Of a stretch of 62,088 nt of DNA, positions 1-8,102 are shown one piece after another. Below the pieces are notes generated by a model, which was not told the DNA's origin, did not search any database, and saw nothing but the letters and a program-made list of their open reading frames with translations. Position 1 is the stretch's first letter, and the number at the start of each line of letters is the position of its first letter. Source of the stretch: Deinococcus marmoris DSM 12784 (GTDB lineage: Bacteria; Deinococcota; Deinococci; Deinococcales; Deinococcaceae). Location: positions 1 through 62,088 of the forward strand of contig NZ_JNIV01000013.1 of assembly GCF_000701405.1 (NCBI RefSeq). Reading direction: 5' to 3'. The translations under genes and the position numbers were made by a program.

Positions 1-287
1 GCTTTGTCGATCCAGTCGGTCAATGTCCGCTCATCCACCTTGAAAGCGGCCACCACGGCAGGAATCGGACAACCGAAGATCAGCAGGGTCAAGATGATGA
101 ACACCACATGGACATCAGTTTTGAGGCCATACAGTGGCGTCCCATACGTCTGGGTGAAGGTTTTCTTGCACTGGTGGCAGCGGTAGCGTTGATCTGCCTT
201 GGAGTGAACGCCAACTTTGGTTGGCGTCGGGCAGAACGGGCAGGGCGGCGTACATTGAGCGGGCCGGGCGGCTTTGGTTGTCTTCAC
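1..287 (-). CDS. IS transposase, N-terminal zinc-finger/HTH part (partial)
   Basis: Translating the minus strand from a GTG at 287 gives about 95 residues that continue past the window edge. Visible features are a zinc-ribbon CPFC...CHQC pattern, an aromatic YRCHQCKKTFTQTYGTPLYG segment typical of IS1 InsA-like N-terminal domains, then a predicted helix-turn-helix stretch (AFKVDERTLTDWIDKA). These parts would bind the IS ends. The catalytic domain is not in the window. An in-frame TAG lies 15 codons upstream of this GTG and no ATG intervenes, so the start is GTG or another non-ATG codon. Family placement (IS1-like or related) is from general resemblance. Confidence 0.7.
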   Translation of the reverse strand, partial: MKTTKAARPAQCTPPCPFCPTPTKVGVHSKADQRYRCHQCKKTFTQTYGTPLYGLKTDVHVVFIILTLLIFGCPIPAVVAAFKVDERTLTDWIDK

Positions 288-382
288 ACACTCCAGATAC
301 CAGCCCGGCCCTCTTTTTGGCTACTCCACGCTGTCCTGTGGCCCTACCTGCCACCGGGTCTGACCCTTTATAAACGCGCTCT
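1..382 (-). mobile_element. Truncated insertion sequence, outer end with terminal inverted repeat
   Basis: The left edge holds one end of an IS. It contains the N-terminal part of a transposase on the minus strand. Read on the minus strand, the probable outer end is AGAGCGCGTTTATAAAGGGT, from 382 down to 363. This sequence matches the left end of the MITE-like element at 44011, which supports calling it a terminal inverted repeat. The other end lies outside the window, so the family and target duplication cannot be determined. The outer boundary is inferred from the repeat match only. Confidence 0.65.
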
Positions 383-406
383 TAGACCCTTTGACCCTCA
401 GACCCT

Positions 407-412
407 TAGACT
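407..412 (+). promoter_or_regulatory. -10 box, probable leaderless promoter
   Basis: TAGACT, 7 nt before the ATG of the YciI-like gene at 420. No Shine-Dalgarno sequence separates the two. Confidence 0.55.
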
Positions 413-419
413 TCTCCCC

Positions 420-728
420 ATGCCCACCCTCTGGATCATTGAAAGCCGTTACACCAAGTCTGGCGACGAGCTGGCCGCCGTCACGCCCCGCCACCGCGAA
501 TGGCTGGATCAGCATTACCGTTCGGGCGTGTTCCTGACCTCCGGGCGCAAGCTGGACAATACCGGCGGCGTGCTGGTGGCGCAGGCCGAGAGCGAGGAAC
601 AACTCCGCGACATCTTCAGGGACGATCCCTTCGTGCTGGAAGGCTGTTCGGAGTACGCCTTCACGCCATTCACGCCTGTCAAGCGCGGGCGGGCGCTGGA
701 GCTTGAGGGCGTGGCTTTGGTGGAGTGA
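420..728 (+). CDS. YciI-like domain protein
   Basis: A protein of 102 residues matching the YciI/DGPF-like small alpha+beta family. It opens with a beta strand (LWIIESRYT), followed by a conserved histidine region (TPRHREWLDQHYRSGVFLTSG) and a SEEQLRDIFRDDPF helix followed by EYAFTPF, all typical of the fold. The biochemical role of most members is unknown; YciI-like domains form dimers with a putative active site at the His/Asp pair. The reading frame is open far upstream into the IS, but ATG 420 is chosen because TAGACT lies 7 nt before it and the family begins there. The next gene starts directly after its stop codon, so they are probably co-transcribed. Confidence 0.8.
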   Translation: MPTLWIIESRYTKSGDELAAVTPRHREWLDQHYRSGVFLTSGRKLDNTGGVLVAQAESEEQLRDIFRDDPFVLEGCSEYAFTPFTPVKRGRALELEGVALVE

Positions 729-1163
729 ATGGAGGACGCACAGTTTACGCTTGGTCCACTGAGTTTGAACGTCCATGCCTATCAATTTCAGGATGCTACC
801 GACTACTGGGATGCCAACTGGGTCATTGTTACCGCTGAGGTCAATCTTCATGGTCAATCCTGGGTTCGCGCGCGTGGACCATTCTTGATGACTGCGGAGC
901 TAGCTCGCTTTCGTGATGAATTGCGAATGGTATATGACTGTTTGGACGCTGAGGCTGGACTCTGGACCATTGAACCTGAACTCAAAGTTCGTATTGAAGC
1001 GAAGGCCACAGGAGCCATTGTTGTAGAGATTGAGCTTACTCCAGATCACATGACGCAGGAACATCATTTCTATCTGGAGTTAGATCAGACTTATCTTCCG
1101 CTGGCGATAACACAACTCAGTTCAATCCTCAATCAATTTCCCGTACGGGGGCAGCCCGATTAG
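729..1163 (+). CDS. WapI-family immunity-like protein
   Basis: A protein of 144 residues with the pattern I associate with WapI-type immunity proteins: an N-terminal FQDATDYWDANW motif, a central ELARFRDELRMVYDCL helix and a C-terminal LELDQTYLPLAITQL segment followed by FPVRG. WapI protects Bacillus subtilis from the WapA toxic tRNase tip. The codon usage is visibly less GC-biased than in neighbouring genes (many ATT, GTT and CTT codons), which suggests recent acquisition. It begins directly after the YciI stop codon. No WapA/Rhs-like toxin is visible in the window, so any immunity role is an inference from the family. Confidence 0.6.
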   Translation: MEDAQFTLGPLSLNVHAYQFQDATDYWDANWVIVTAEVNLHGQSWVRARGPFLMTAELARFRDELRMVYDCLDAEAGLWTIEPELKVRIEAKATGAIVVEIELTPDHMTQEHHFYLELDQTYLPLAITQLSSILNQFPVRGQPD

Positions 1164-1178
1164 TCAAGGAGTCTAACC

Positions 1179-2015
1179 ATGAAATTCGGAGTCATCGGAG
1201 CAGGGCAGATGGGCGGCGGCATCGCGCAGGTGGCCGCGCAGACTGGATTTGACGTGATCGTTCAGGACGTTCAGCAGGAATATCTGGACCGGGGCAGGGC
1301 CGTCATTGAAAAGAGCCTCACCAAGTTGCACGAGAAGGGCAAGCTGAGCGACGCGCCCGCCGACGTGCTGGGCCGCATCAAATTCACCACGCATATGCAG
1401 GATTTTGCCGACTGCGATCTGGTGGTGGAAGCCATCGTGGAAAACCAGGCGGTCAAGAACGCCCTGTTTGAGCAGCTCGGCGGGATCGTCAAGCCAGAAG
1501 GCATCCTCGCCAGCAACACCAGTTCTATTCCGATCACGGCGCTGGCCTCGGCGTCGGGCCGCCCGGACCGTTTTATTGGCATGCACTTCATGAACCCGGT
1601 GCCGCTGATGGCGCTGGTGGAAGTGATTCGCGGCTACGCCACCAGCGACGAGACGGCGCAGTTCGTGATTCAGACTGCCGAGCAGATGGGCAAAACGCCC
1701 CTGACCTGTAACGACTTTCCCGGTTTCGTCTCCAACCGCATCCTGATGCCCATGCTCAACGAGGCCATCCAGTGTGTCATGGAAGGCGTGGCCGAGCCGG
1801 AAGCCATCGACGGCATCATGAAACTGGGCATGAACCACCCGATGGGACCTCTGACGCTGGCGGATTTCATCGGTCTGGACACCTGCCTGAGCATCATGGA
1901 AGTGCTGCATATGGGCCTGGGAGACGACAAATACCGCCCCTCGCCGCTGTTGCGGAAGATGGTGCAGGCGGGGCTGCTGGGCCGCAAGAGCGGGGAAGGG
2001 TTTTATAAGTATTGA
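1179..2015 (+). CDS. 3-hydroxybutyryl-CoA dehydrogenase
   Basis: A protein of 278 residues, the usual length for the single-function enzyme. It catalyses NAD(P)-dependent interconversion of 3-hydroxybutyryl-CoA and acetoacetyl-CoA in fatty acid or butanoate metabolism. The N-terminal Rossmann motif [10 protein letters not shown] occupies residues 7-16. The catalytic histidine is expected at about residue 136 in [11 protein letters not shown], and the C-terminal domain has the [11 protein letters not shown] and [19 protein letters not shown] segments. An AAGGAG site lies 8 nt before the ATG. It stands alone: the preceding gene ends 15 nt upstream but looks unrelated in function. The choice between hbd and paaH names is not possible from sequence. 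Confidence 0.92.
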   Translation: MKFGVIGAGQMGGGIAQVAAQTGFDVIVQDVQQEYLDRGRAVIEKSLTKLHEKGKLSDAPADVLGRIKFTTHMQDFADCDLVVEAIVENQAVKNALFEQLGGIVKPEGILASNTSSIPITALASASGRPDRFIGMHFMNPVPLMALVEVIRGYATSDETAQFVIQTAEQMGKTPLTCNDFPGFVSNRILMPMLNEAIQCVMEGVAEPEAIDGIMKLGMNHPMGPLTLADFIGLDTCLSIMEVLHMGLGDDKYRPSPLLRKMVQAGLLGRKSGEGFYKY

Positions 2016-2110
2016 GATAAAGTGCGGTGGTTGGTTCTGCCCTGCCCGTATCTAAAGGTCTCATCATTTCAGGTGATGAAACGGTCAGGCCGCCCGGCCT
2101 ATGCTGCGGT

Positions 2111-2362
2111 ATGAACGTTACCCGCCACTTCAGCGACACGCGGACAGACCAGGGCCGCGTAAGGTTTCTCCTGGCCTCTGGCCGCGCCTGTCTGATGGCG
2201 GAGGGGCCAGGGTGGACGCACCGCAGCGCCCACGACTCTCTCACCGACGCCGCAACTTTCCTGGCGGTGCTGCCGCGTCTGGACGGTGGCCTCTACCGCC
2301 AGTCGCTGGATGATCTGGAGCATCAACTGGAGTTCGAGCGCAGCTACCCCGGCGCAGCATAA
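2111..2362 (+). CDS. Small hypothetical protein
   Basis: A protein of 83 residues that I do not recognise. It is acidic toward the C terminus (SLDDLEHQLEFERSY) and contains a segment RVRFLLASGRACLMAEGPGW. TATGCT lies 5 nt before ATG 2111, close to the leaderless spacing used elsewhere in the window, which favours this start over the longer open frame beginning at 2027. There is no membrane segment or signal peptide. Confidence 0.55.
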   Translation: MNVTRHFSDTRTDQGRVRFLLASGRACLMAEGPGWTHRSAHDSLTDAATFLAVLPRLDGGLYRQSLDDLEHQLEFERSYPGAA

Positions 2363-2430
2363 AGTCAGAACAGTGATCGTCCATTTCTTCATCCGTCATC
2401 CATGCGACGGATGTTTTCTTTGATGCCCCT

Positions 2431-2436
2431 TATGAT
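2431..2436 (+). promoter_or_regulatory. -10 box, probable leaderless promoter
   Basis: TATGAT, 6 nt before the ATG of the TspO/MBR-like gene at 2443. Confidence 0.5.
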
Positions 2437-2442
2437 CGGTCC

Positions 2443-3195
2443 ATGACAGGAATCGCGCGGCAAGTGACGCTGGTGCTGGCAACAGTGCTGACCCTGGTGA
2501 TGAATTACCTCAGCAACGCGCTGCCGCTGTTTGGCAACACCAATGGTGGCATCAGCGACTCGTTGCCCAACGCGTTTACGCCTGCCGGGCTAACCTTCGC
2601 GGTGTGGGGGCCGATCTTCCTGGGGCTGGCGGTGTTCGCGGTGTATCAGGCTTTGCCCGCCCAGCGTGGCCCGCGCTATGACCGCCTGTTCTGGCCGTTC
2701 CTGCTGGGAAACCTGCTGAACGTGGCGTGGCTGTTCGCCTTTCAGAGCCTTAACTTTGGCATCAGCGTGGTCATCATGTTGCTGCTGCTAGGCAGCCTGA
2801 TCTCGCTGTATCTGACTGTGCGCGGCCTGCAACCCCTGAGCGGCGAATTCTGGGCCTTGCAGGTTCCAGCCAGCCTGTATCTGGCCTGGATCAGCGTGGC
2901 GACGATGGCGAACATCACCGCCTTCCTGGTTAGCCAGGGGGTCACGGGCGGTTTGCTGGGCATCGGCGCGCAACTGTGGTCGGCGCTGCTGGTGGTGATC
3001 GCGGGTCTGGTAGGCACCTTCTTCCTGCTGCGCTACCGCGATTACGCCTTTGCCGCCGTGCTGCTGTGGGCCTTTCTGGGCGTGTATCTGGCCCGCCCGG
3101 ACACGCTGCTGGTGGCGGTGGGCGTGATCGCCGGGGCGGTGCTGGTTGTGCTGGCTGGCGTGCGCGCCCTGCGTCAGGGAAGAATGGCCCTGTAG
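2443..3195 (+). CDS. TspO/MBR-like tryptophan-rich membrane protein
   Basis: A polytopic membrane protein of 250 residues with about seven hydrophobic segments. The FAVWGPIFLGLAVFAVYQ, NLLNVAWLFAFQSLNFG and SLYLAWISVATMANITA segments, with their conserved tryptophans and prolines, resemble the tryptophan-rich sensory/TspO-like family. It is longer than the classical five-helix TspO (about 160 residues), with two or three extra C-terminal helices, so it belongs to the longer relatives whose ligand is not established. Family members elsewhere bind porphyrins or sterols; that is family knowledge, not shown here. TATGAT 6 nt upstream supports the start. Confidence 0.75.
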   Translation: MTGIARQVTLVLATVLTLVMNYLSNALPLFGNTNGGISDSLPNAFTPAGLTFAVWGPIFLGLAVFAVYQALPAQRGPRYDRLFWPFLLGNLLNVAWLFAFQSLNFGISVVIMLLLLGSLISLYLTVRGLQPLSGEFWALQVPASLYLAWISVATMANITAFLVSQGVTGGLLGIGAQLWSALLVVIAGLVGTFFLLRYRDYAFAAVLLWAFLGVYLARPDTLLVAVGVIAGAVLVVLAGVRALRQGRMAL

Positions 3196-3244
3196 TCTGC
3201 TGTCGTCCGGGTCCGGCCCGCCGCGTCCGGCACCCACACATTGC

Positions 3245-3250
3245 TACACT
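3245..3250 (+). promoter_or_regulatory. -10 box, probable leaderless promoter
   Basis: TACACT, exactly 7 nt before ATG 3258 of the shikimate dehydrogenase-like gene. Confidence 0.6.
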
Positions 3251-3257
3251 GACCACA

Positions 3258-4007
3258 ATGCAAGCGTCTGACACGCCCCTGGCCCTGATCGGCTACCCAG
3301 CCCCCGCCGCCCGCGCCCTGCGGGAGCTGGGGCTGGTGGCACTTTCTACCCCCACGGATCATCTGAAAGAGGTCATGGACGCCTGCATGACGCTGGGCTT
3401 CAGCGGCGCGCTGGTCCACCGCAGTCAGGAGGCCCGCGCCCTGGACGCCACCCAGGCAGACGCTGGCGCGCGGCGGGTGGGCCGCGTGGACGCGGTGGCC
3501 TTCACAGCGGGCGCGCACGGCACCTTTGCCCTGGCCGACGCGCTGGGAGACACGCTGGAGGCCAGCGGTTACGCCTCGCGCGGGGCCAGCGCCCTGCTGC
3601 TGGGAACAGACGTGCATGATCTGGCGCTGGCCCTGCCCCTGACCCGCATGGGCTTCTCGGCGGTGGGCGTGGCGGCGGCCAGCACCCCGGACGCCGAACG
3701 GGCGGCCCGTGACCTCCCGGCAGGTGTGCGCGCCTTCCCCGTCAGTCGTCAGGATTCGGCCCTAGTGGGTTTGGCCGAACGCGCGGACCTGCTGGTGCTG
3801 ACCGGGGGCCACTTTCCAGCGGGTCTGGCCCAGCCGTACCACACCATCATCGATCTGACCGGCCAGCTTGGGACCGTTGCCGGCGGGGCTACCCTGCTGG
3901 ATATGACCGAACTGCACGCCCGCCGTCTGGCCCGTCAACTGGCCCACGCCACCGGCCAGCGCTTCCACGCCGAGGAACTGAAAGCAGCCGTGGCCGCACT
4001 GAAATAA
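3258..4007 (+). CDS. Shikimate dehydrogenase-like protein with degenerate active site
   Basis: A protein of 249 residues with the overall layout of AroE: an N-terminal LIGYPAPAARALRELGL segment where substrate-binding GxPxxHSxSP would lie, GFSGALVHRSQEARA where the catalytic lysine motif (NVTxPxK) would lie, then a Rossmann-like half (GASALLLGTDVHDLALALPLTRMGF). The catalytic lysine and the Ser-x-Ser motif are not visible, and the glycine-rich loop is altered. It may therefore not reduce 3-dehydroshikimate and could have a different role. The open frame extends upstream, but TACACT 7 nt before ATG 3258 fixes the start. It converges on the permease gene ending at 4070. Confidence 0.65.
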   Translation: MQASDTPLALIGYPAPAARALRELGLVALSTPTDHLKEVMDACMTLGFSGALVHRSQEARALDATQADAGARRVGRVDAVAFTAGAHGTFALADALGDTLEASGYASRGASALLLGTDVHDLALALPLTRMGFSAVGVAAASTPDAERAARDLPAGVRAFPVSRQDSALVGLAERADLLVLTGGHFPAGLAQPYHTIIDLTGQLGTVAGGATLLDMTELHARRLARQLAHATGQRFHAEELKAAVAALK

Positions 4008-4015
4008 CTAAAAGA

Positions 4016-4065
4016 CCCCTCTCCGCAGGGGGAGAGGGGCCTTGCAAAGCAAGGGGGTGAGGTGG
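4016..4065. repeat. GC-rich hairpin repeat between convergent genes
   Basis: CCCCTCTCC (4016-4024) pairs with GGAGAGGGG (4031-4039), followed by a tail containing CTTGCAAAGCAAGGGGG. It lies between two convergent genes and could terminate both. Related hairpins and tails occur elsewhere in the window (near 10200, 21440, 41005, 44080 and 48450), so this is a dispersed repeat family rather than a gene-specific site. Confidence 0.6.
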
Positions 4066-4069
4066 TCTC

Positions 4070-5074
<1,005 letters not shown>

Positions 5075-5132
5075 GAATTGGCCCTCCTGATCGTTGTGCC
5101 TGGATTCGTTGTCGGTGGATTGCAGTGTTCCA

Positions 5133-6161
5133 TCAGCCGTACTGAATCCTGGGATCGAGGGCGGCGTAACTTAAATCCACCAGCAGGTTGACCACGCTGA
5201 CCACTAGGGCCGCGAAGATCACGCCGCCCTGAATGATCGGGTAATCGCGCTGGGCGATGGCCTCATAGACCCAGGAGCCGATGCCCGGCCACGAGAAAAT
5301 GGTCTCGGTCAGCACCGCGCCGCCCAGCAGAGCGCCCGCTTGCAGGCCGATCACGGTGACCACCGGCAGCAGCGCGTTTCGCAGCGCATGCTTGATGGTC
5401 ACGGCGTTGGCGGCCAGTCCCTTGGCGCGGGCGGTACGGACATAATCCTGTCCCAGCACGTCCAGCAGGCTGCTGCGCGTGATGCGCGAGATGATCGCCA
5501 GCGGAATGCTGCCGAGTGCGATGGCCGGCAGGATCAGGTGTTTCAGGGCGTCCCAGAAGGCCCCGGCATTGCCCCGCAGCACCGAGTCGATCAGGTAGAA
5601 GCCGGTGATGGGTTCGATGTTGTATTCGTAGCCCAGGCGGGCGCTGGGGGGCAGCCAGCCCAGCTTGACGGCAAAGAAGTACGACAGCAGTAGCCCCAGC
5701 CAGAAGACTGGCATGCTGACGCCCACCAGACTGATGCCGGTGGCCAGATTGTCCCAGCCGCTGTTGCGCCGCAGGGCCGCCAGAATCCCGGCGGGCATCC
5801 CCACGACCAGCGCGAACAGCAGCGCGGCGATGCTCAGCTCGGCGGTGGCCGGGAAGCGCGATCTGAGTTCGCTGAGCACCGGGATATTGCTTTTCAGGCC
5901 CGCTCCCAGATCCCCCTGAAGGAGTGCGCCCATGTATTTGGGATATTGCGCGTCCAGCGGATTGGCCGGATTGAAAAACCACGGTTTGTTCAGGCCCAGT
6001 TGCTCGCGCAGGGCCGCCGCCGCCGCCGGGGTGGCCCGCTCGCCCAGCATGGCGACGGCAGGATCACCGGGAATGGAGCGCACGAAGACGAAGACCACCA
6101 CGCTGATGCCCAGCATGACCAGCACGGTCCGCAGAATGCGGCGGATCAGGTAACTGCCCAA
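5133..6161 (-). CDS. Peptide ABC transporter permease (DppB/OppB type)
   Basis: A permease of 342 residues, first of the two membrane subunits. GSYLIRRILRTVLVMLGISVVVFV at the N terminus is the typical DppB opening with the first membrane helix. IPGDPAVAMLGERATPAAAAALREQLGL is the family periplasmic segment, and QDYVRTARAKGLAANAVTIKHALRNALLPVVTV is the EAA loop. The reading frame is open to 6305, but I chose TTG 6161 because AAGGAGG lies 6 nt before it and the mature family start follows immediately. It pairs with the permease ending at 4070 and the binding protein starting at 7948. Confidence 0.93.
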   Translation of the reverse strand: MGSYLIRRILRTVLVMLGISVVVFVFVRSIPGDPAVAMLGERATPAAAAALREQLGLNKPWFFNPANPLDAQYPKYMGALLQGDLGAGLKSNIPVLSELRSRFPATAELSIAALLFALVVGMPAGILAALRRNSGWDNLATGISLVGVSMPVFWLGLLLSYFFAVKLGWLPPSARLGYEYNIEPITGFYLIDSVLRGNAGAFWDALKHLILPAIALGSIPLAIISRITRSSLLDVLGQDYVRTARAKGLAANAVTIKHALRNALLPVVTVIGLQAGALLGGAVLTETIFSWPGIGSWVYEAIAQRDYPIIQGGVIFAALVVSVVNLLVDLSYAALDPRIQYG

Positions 6162-6306
6162 AGCAGACCTCCTTGGCTTCGCGTATGGGGGCGAAACCGG
6201 AATAAAGACGAAATCGGGAAGAAGCGTGTCAGCCCGTCGGTTCTGGCGTGGGCGCAGTGTATCCCGTGCCACAGGGCGGTGGGGGTTTTGCCGGGGGCAC
6301 AGCAAA

Positions 6307-6336
6307 GGGGCAGACCTCCCAGTGGAAATCTGCCCC
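6307..6336 (-). terminator. Hairpin after the peptide-binding protein gene
   Basis: On the minus strand, GGGGCAGA and TCTGCCCC form a perfect 8-bp stem around a 14-nt loop and are followed by TTTG. It lies 25 nt past the binding-protein stop codon and before the permease genes. Partial termination here would give more binding protein than permease, a common arrangement in ABC import operons. Confidence 0.5.
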
Positions 6337-6361
6337 CTCCCGGCCCAGCGGGGTCCGTGTG

Positions 6362-7948
6362 TTACTTCTTGCCTGGAATGGTGATGGTGTTGAAGGCTTC
6401 GCTGCCCAGGGGGCTGGGCACCCAGCCCTTGAGGTAGCTGCGAGCGGCGGCCAGCGGCTGGCTGTGCGCGATGGGCACGCGGTAGTTCGCGTTGTAAGTT
6501 AGCTCATGAAGCTGGGCGTAGACCTTGGCCTTGGCGGCCTGGGTGGTCGCGGCGCGGCCCTGCTCCAGCAGCTTCTGGACTTCGGGCGGGTTCCAGTTGA
6601 TGTCGCTGCTGCCGTTGGCACCGTAGTACGCGCCGTAGAAGTTGTCGGGATCGCCGTAGTCGCCGGTCCAGCCGATCATGTACATGTCGAAGCCGGGTTC
6701 GGCGTTGCGGTCCACGAGGTACTTGGCCCAGTCCTCGGTCTTCAGGGTCACCTTGACGCCGATGGCGCTCAGGTCAGCGGCAAGCGCCTCGGCAATCGGC
6801 TTGGGGTTGGGGAAGTACGGACGGCTGACCGGCATGTACCACAGGTCAATGGAGATACCGTTGGGGTAGCCGGCGTCGGCCAGCATCTTCTTGGCGGCGG
6901 CGGGGTCGAACTTGTAGTCGGCGGGCACCTTGCTGCTGTTGGCCCAGGCCAGCACCGGCGGCACGAAGCTGGCGTTGCTGACGGCCAGGCCATTCCAGAA
7001 CGCGTCCACGATAGCCTTCTTGTTCATGGCCATGCTCAGGGCCTGACGCACCTTGTCGTTTTTCAGATACTCGTTTTTGTTGTTCATGCTGACAAAGCCC
7101 ACGTTGAAGCTGGGGCGCTTGACGGCCACCAGGTTCTTATCGGCCTGCACGCTCTTGAGGCTGTCGGGGGTCAGGTCGTTGGCGAAGTCGATGGTGCCGG
7201 CCTTCAGCTCGTTCAGGCGCTGGCTGGCGTCTTTGATGTTGCGGATCACCAGTTCGTCGACCTTGGCCTTCTCGCCCCAGTACGTCTTGTTGGGGGTCAG
7301 GACCACGCGGTCCCCGGTGCGCCAGCTCTGGAAGATGAAGGGGCCGGTGCCGATGGCCTTGCTGGCCGGGGTGCCGTACTTCGCTCCGTCCTTCTTGATG
7401 GCGGTTGGGGAGGCAATGCCGAAGTAGCCGGCGGCCAGCACGTTGGGCAGCACGCTGCTGGACTTGGTCAGGTCCACGCGCACGGTCAGGTTGTCCACCT
7501 TGACGATGTCCTTGATGACGGCGGTGGGGTCACCCTTGTAGCCGCCCAGCAGGTCGCCGACGATCTCGAAGGTGCGGCCCTGGTCGCGGAAACCGTAGGG
7601 ATCGGCCTTGTCCCACCAGCGGCGCAGGTTGAACACGATGGCGTCGGCGTTCATGGCGGTGCCGTCGTGGAACTTGACGTTCGGGCGCAGCTTGAACGTC
7701 CATGCGGTGGCGTTGGCATTGCTGGTCCAGGAGGTGGCCAGACCGGGGGTCAGGTCGGTGGTGCCGTTCTTGAAGTCGATCAGGGTGTCGTAGATCTGGC
7801 GCTGCACCAGAATGCTGATGCCGTCGGTGATGTTGCCGGATTCCAGGCTGATGGGTTCGCCGTTGCCGCCGAAAACCAGGGTGGCCGCAGTGGCCGAGGT
7901 GGTGGTGGCGAAGGCCGTAAGCAGGGCGGTCAGGATCAATTTCTTCAT
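6362..7948 (-). CDS. Peptide ABC transporter substrate-binding protein (SBP family 5)
   Basis: A periplasmic binding protein of 528 residues. It starts with a signal peptide (MKKLILTALLTAFATTTSATAA) and has the family 5 features: GDRVVLTPNKTYWG, DASQRLNELKAGTIDFANDL, RQALSMAMNKKAIVDAFW and the C-terminal YMIGWTGDYGDPDNF segment. It would deliver a peptide or related solute to the two permeases downstream. ATG 7948 is preceded by GGAGG; the frame upstream to 8032 is unlikely to be translated because it would bury the signal peptide. The ligand cannot be inferred with confidence; the neighbouring hexosaminidases make a muropeptide-like ligand possible. Confidence 0.93.
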   Translation of the reverse strand: MKKLILTALLTAFATTTSATAATLVFGGNGEPISLESGNITDGISILVQRQIYDTLIDFKNGTTDLTPGLATSWTSNANATAWTFKLRPNVKFHDGTAMNADAIVFNLRRWWDKADPYGFRDQGRTFEIVGDLLGGYKGDPTAVIKDIVKVDNLTVRVDLTKSSSVLPNVLAAGYFGIASPTAIKKDGAKYGTPASKAIGTGPFIFQSWRTGDRVVLTPNKTYWGEKAKVDELVIRNIKDASQRLNELKAGTIDFANDLTPDSLKSVQADKNLVAVKRPSFNVGFVSMNNKNEYLKNDKVRQALSMAMNKKAIVDAFWNGLAVSNASFVPPVLAWANSSKVPADYKFDPAAAKKMLADAGYPNGISIDLWYMPVSRPYFPNPKPIAEALAADLSAIGVKVTLKTEDWAKYLVDRNAEPGFDMYMIGWTGDYGDPDNFYGAYYGANGSSDINWNPPEVQKLLEQGRAATTQAAKAKVYAQLHELTYNANYRVPIAHSQPLAAARSYLKGWVPSPLGSEAFNTITIPGKK

Positions 7949-8102
7949 GAAACCTCCGGGGCCGGACATCCTAGTGGCGTTGTGACGCGCCGCTGGGGGA
8001 TGAGGGCCGTGAGAAAAAGTGAACGTCCGCACAGGTTAGGGTTGGGAACAGGGGGTGTCAAGCTGTCTAGTCACTGAAAATTTCAAATGTTCGTGCAGTG
8101 GC

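Noticed and set aside
6506..8077. A 523-codon open frame opposite the peptide-binding protein
   Set aside because: The product is Gly/Val/Asp low-complexity sequence typical of antisense frames, while the minus strand encodes a complete family 5 binding protein.
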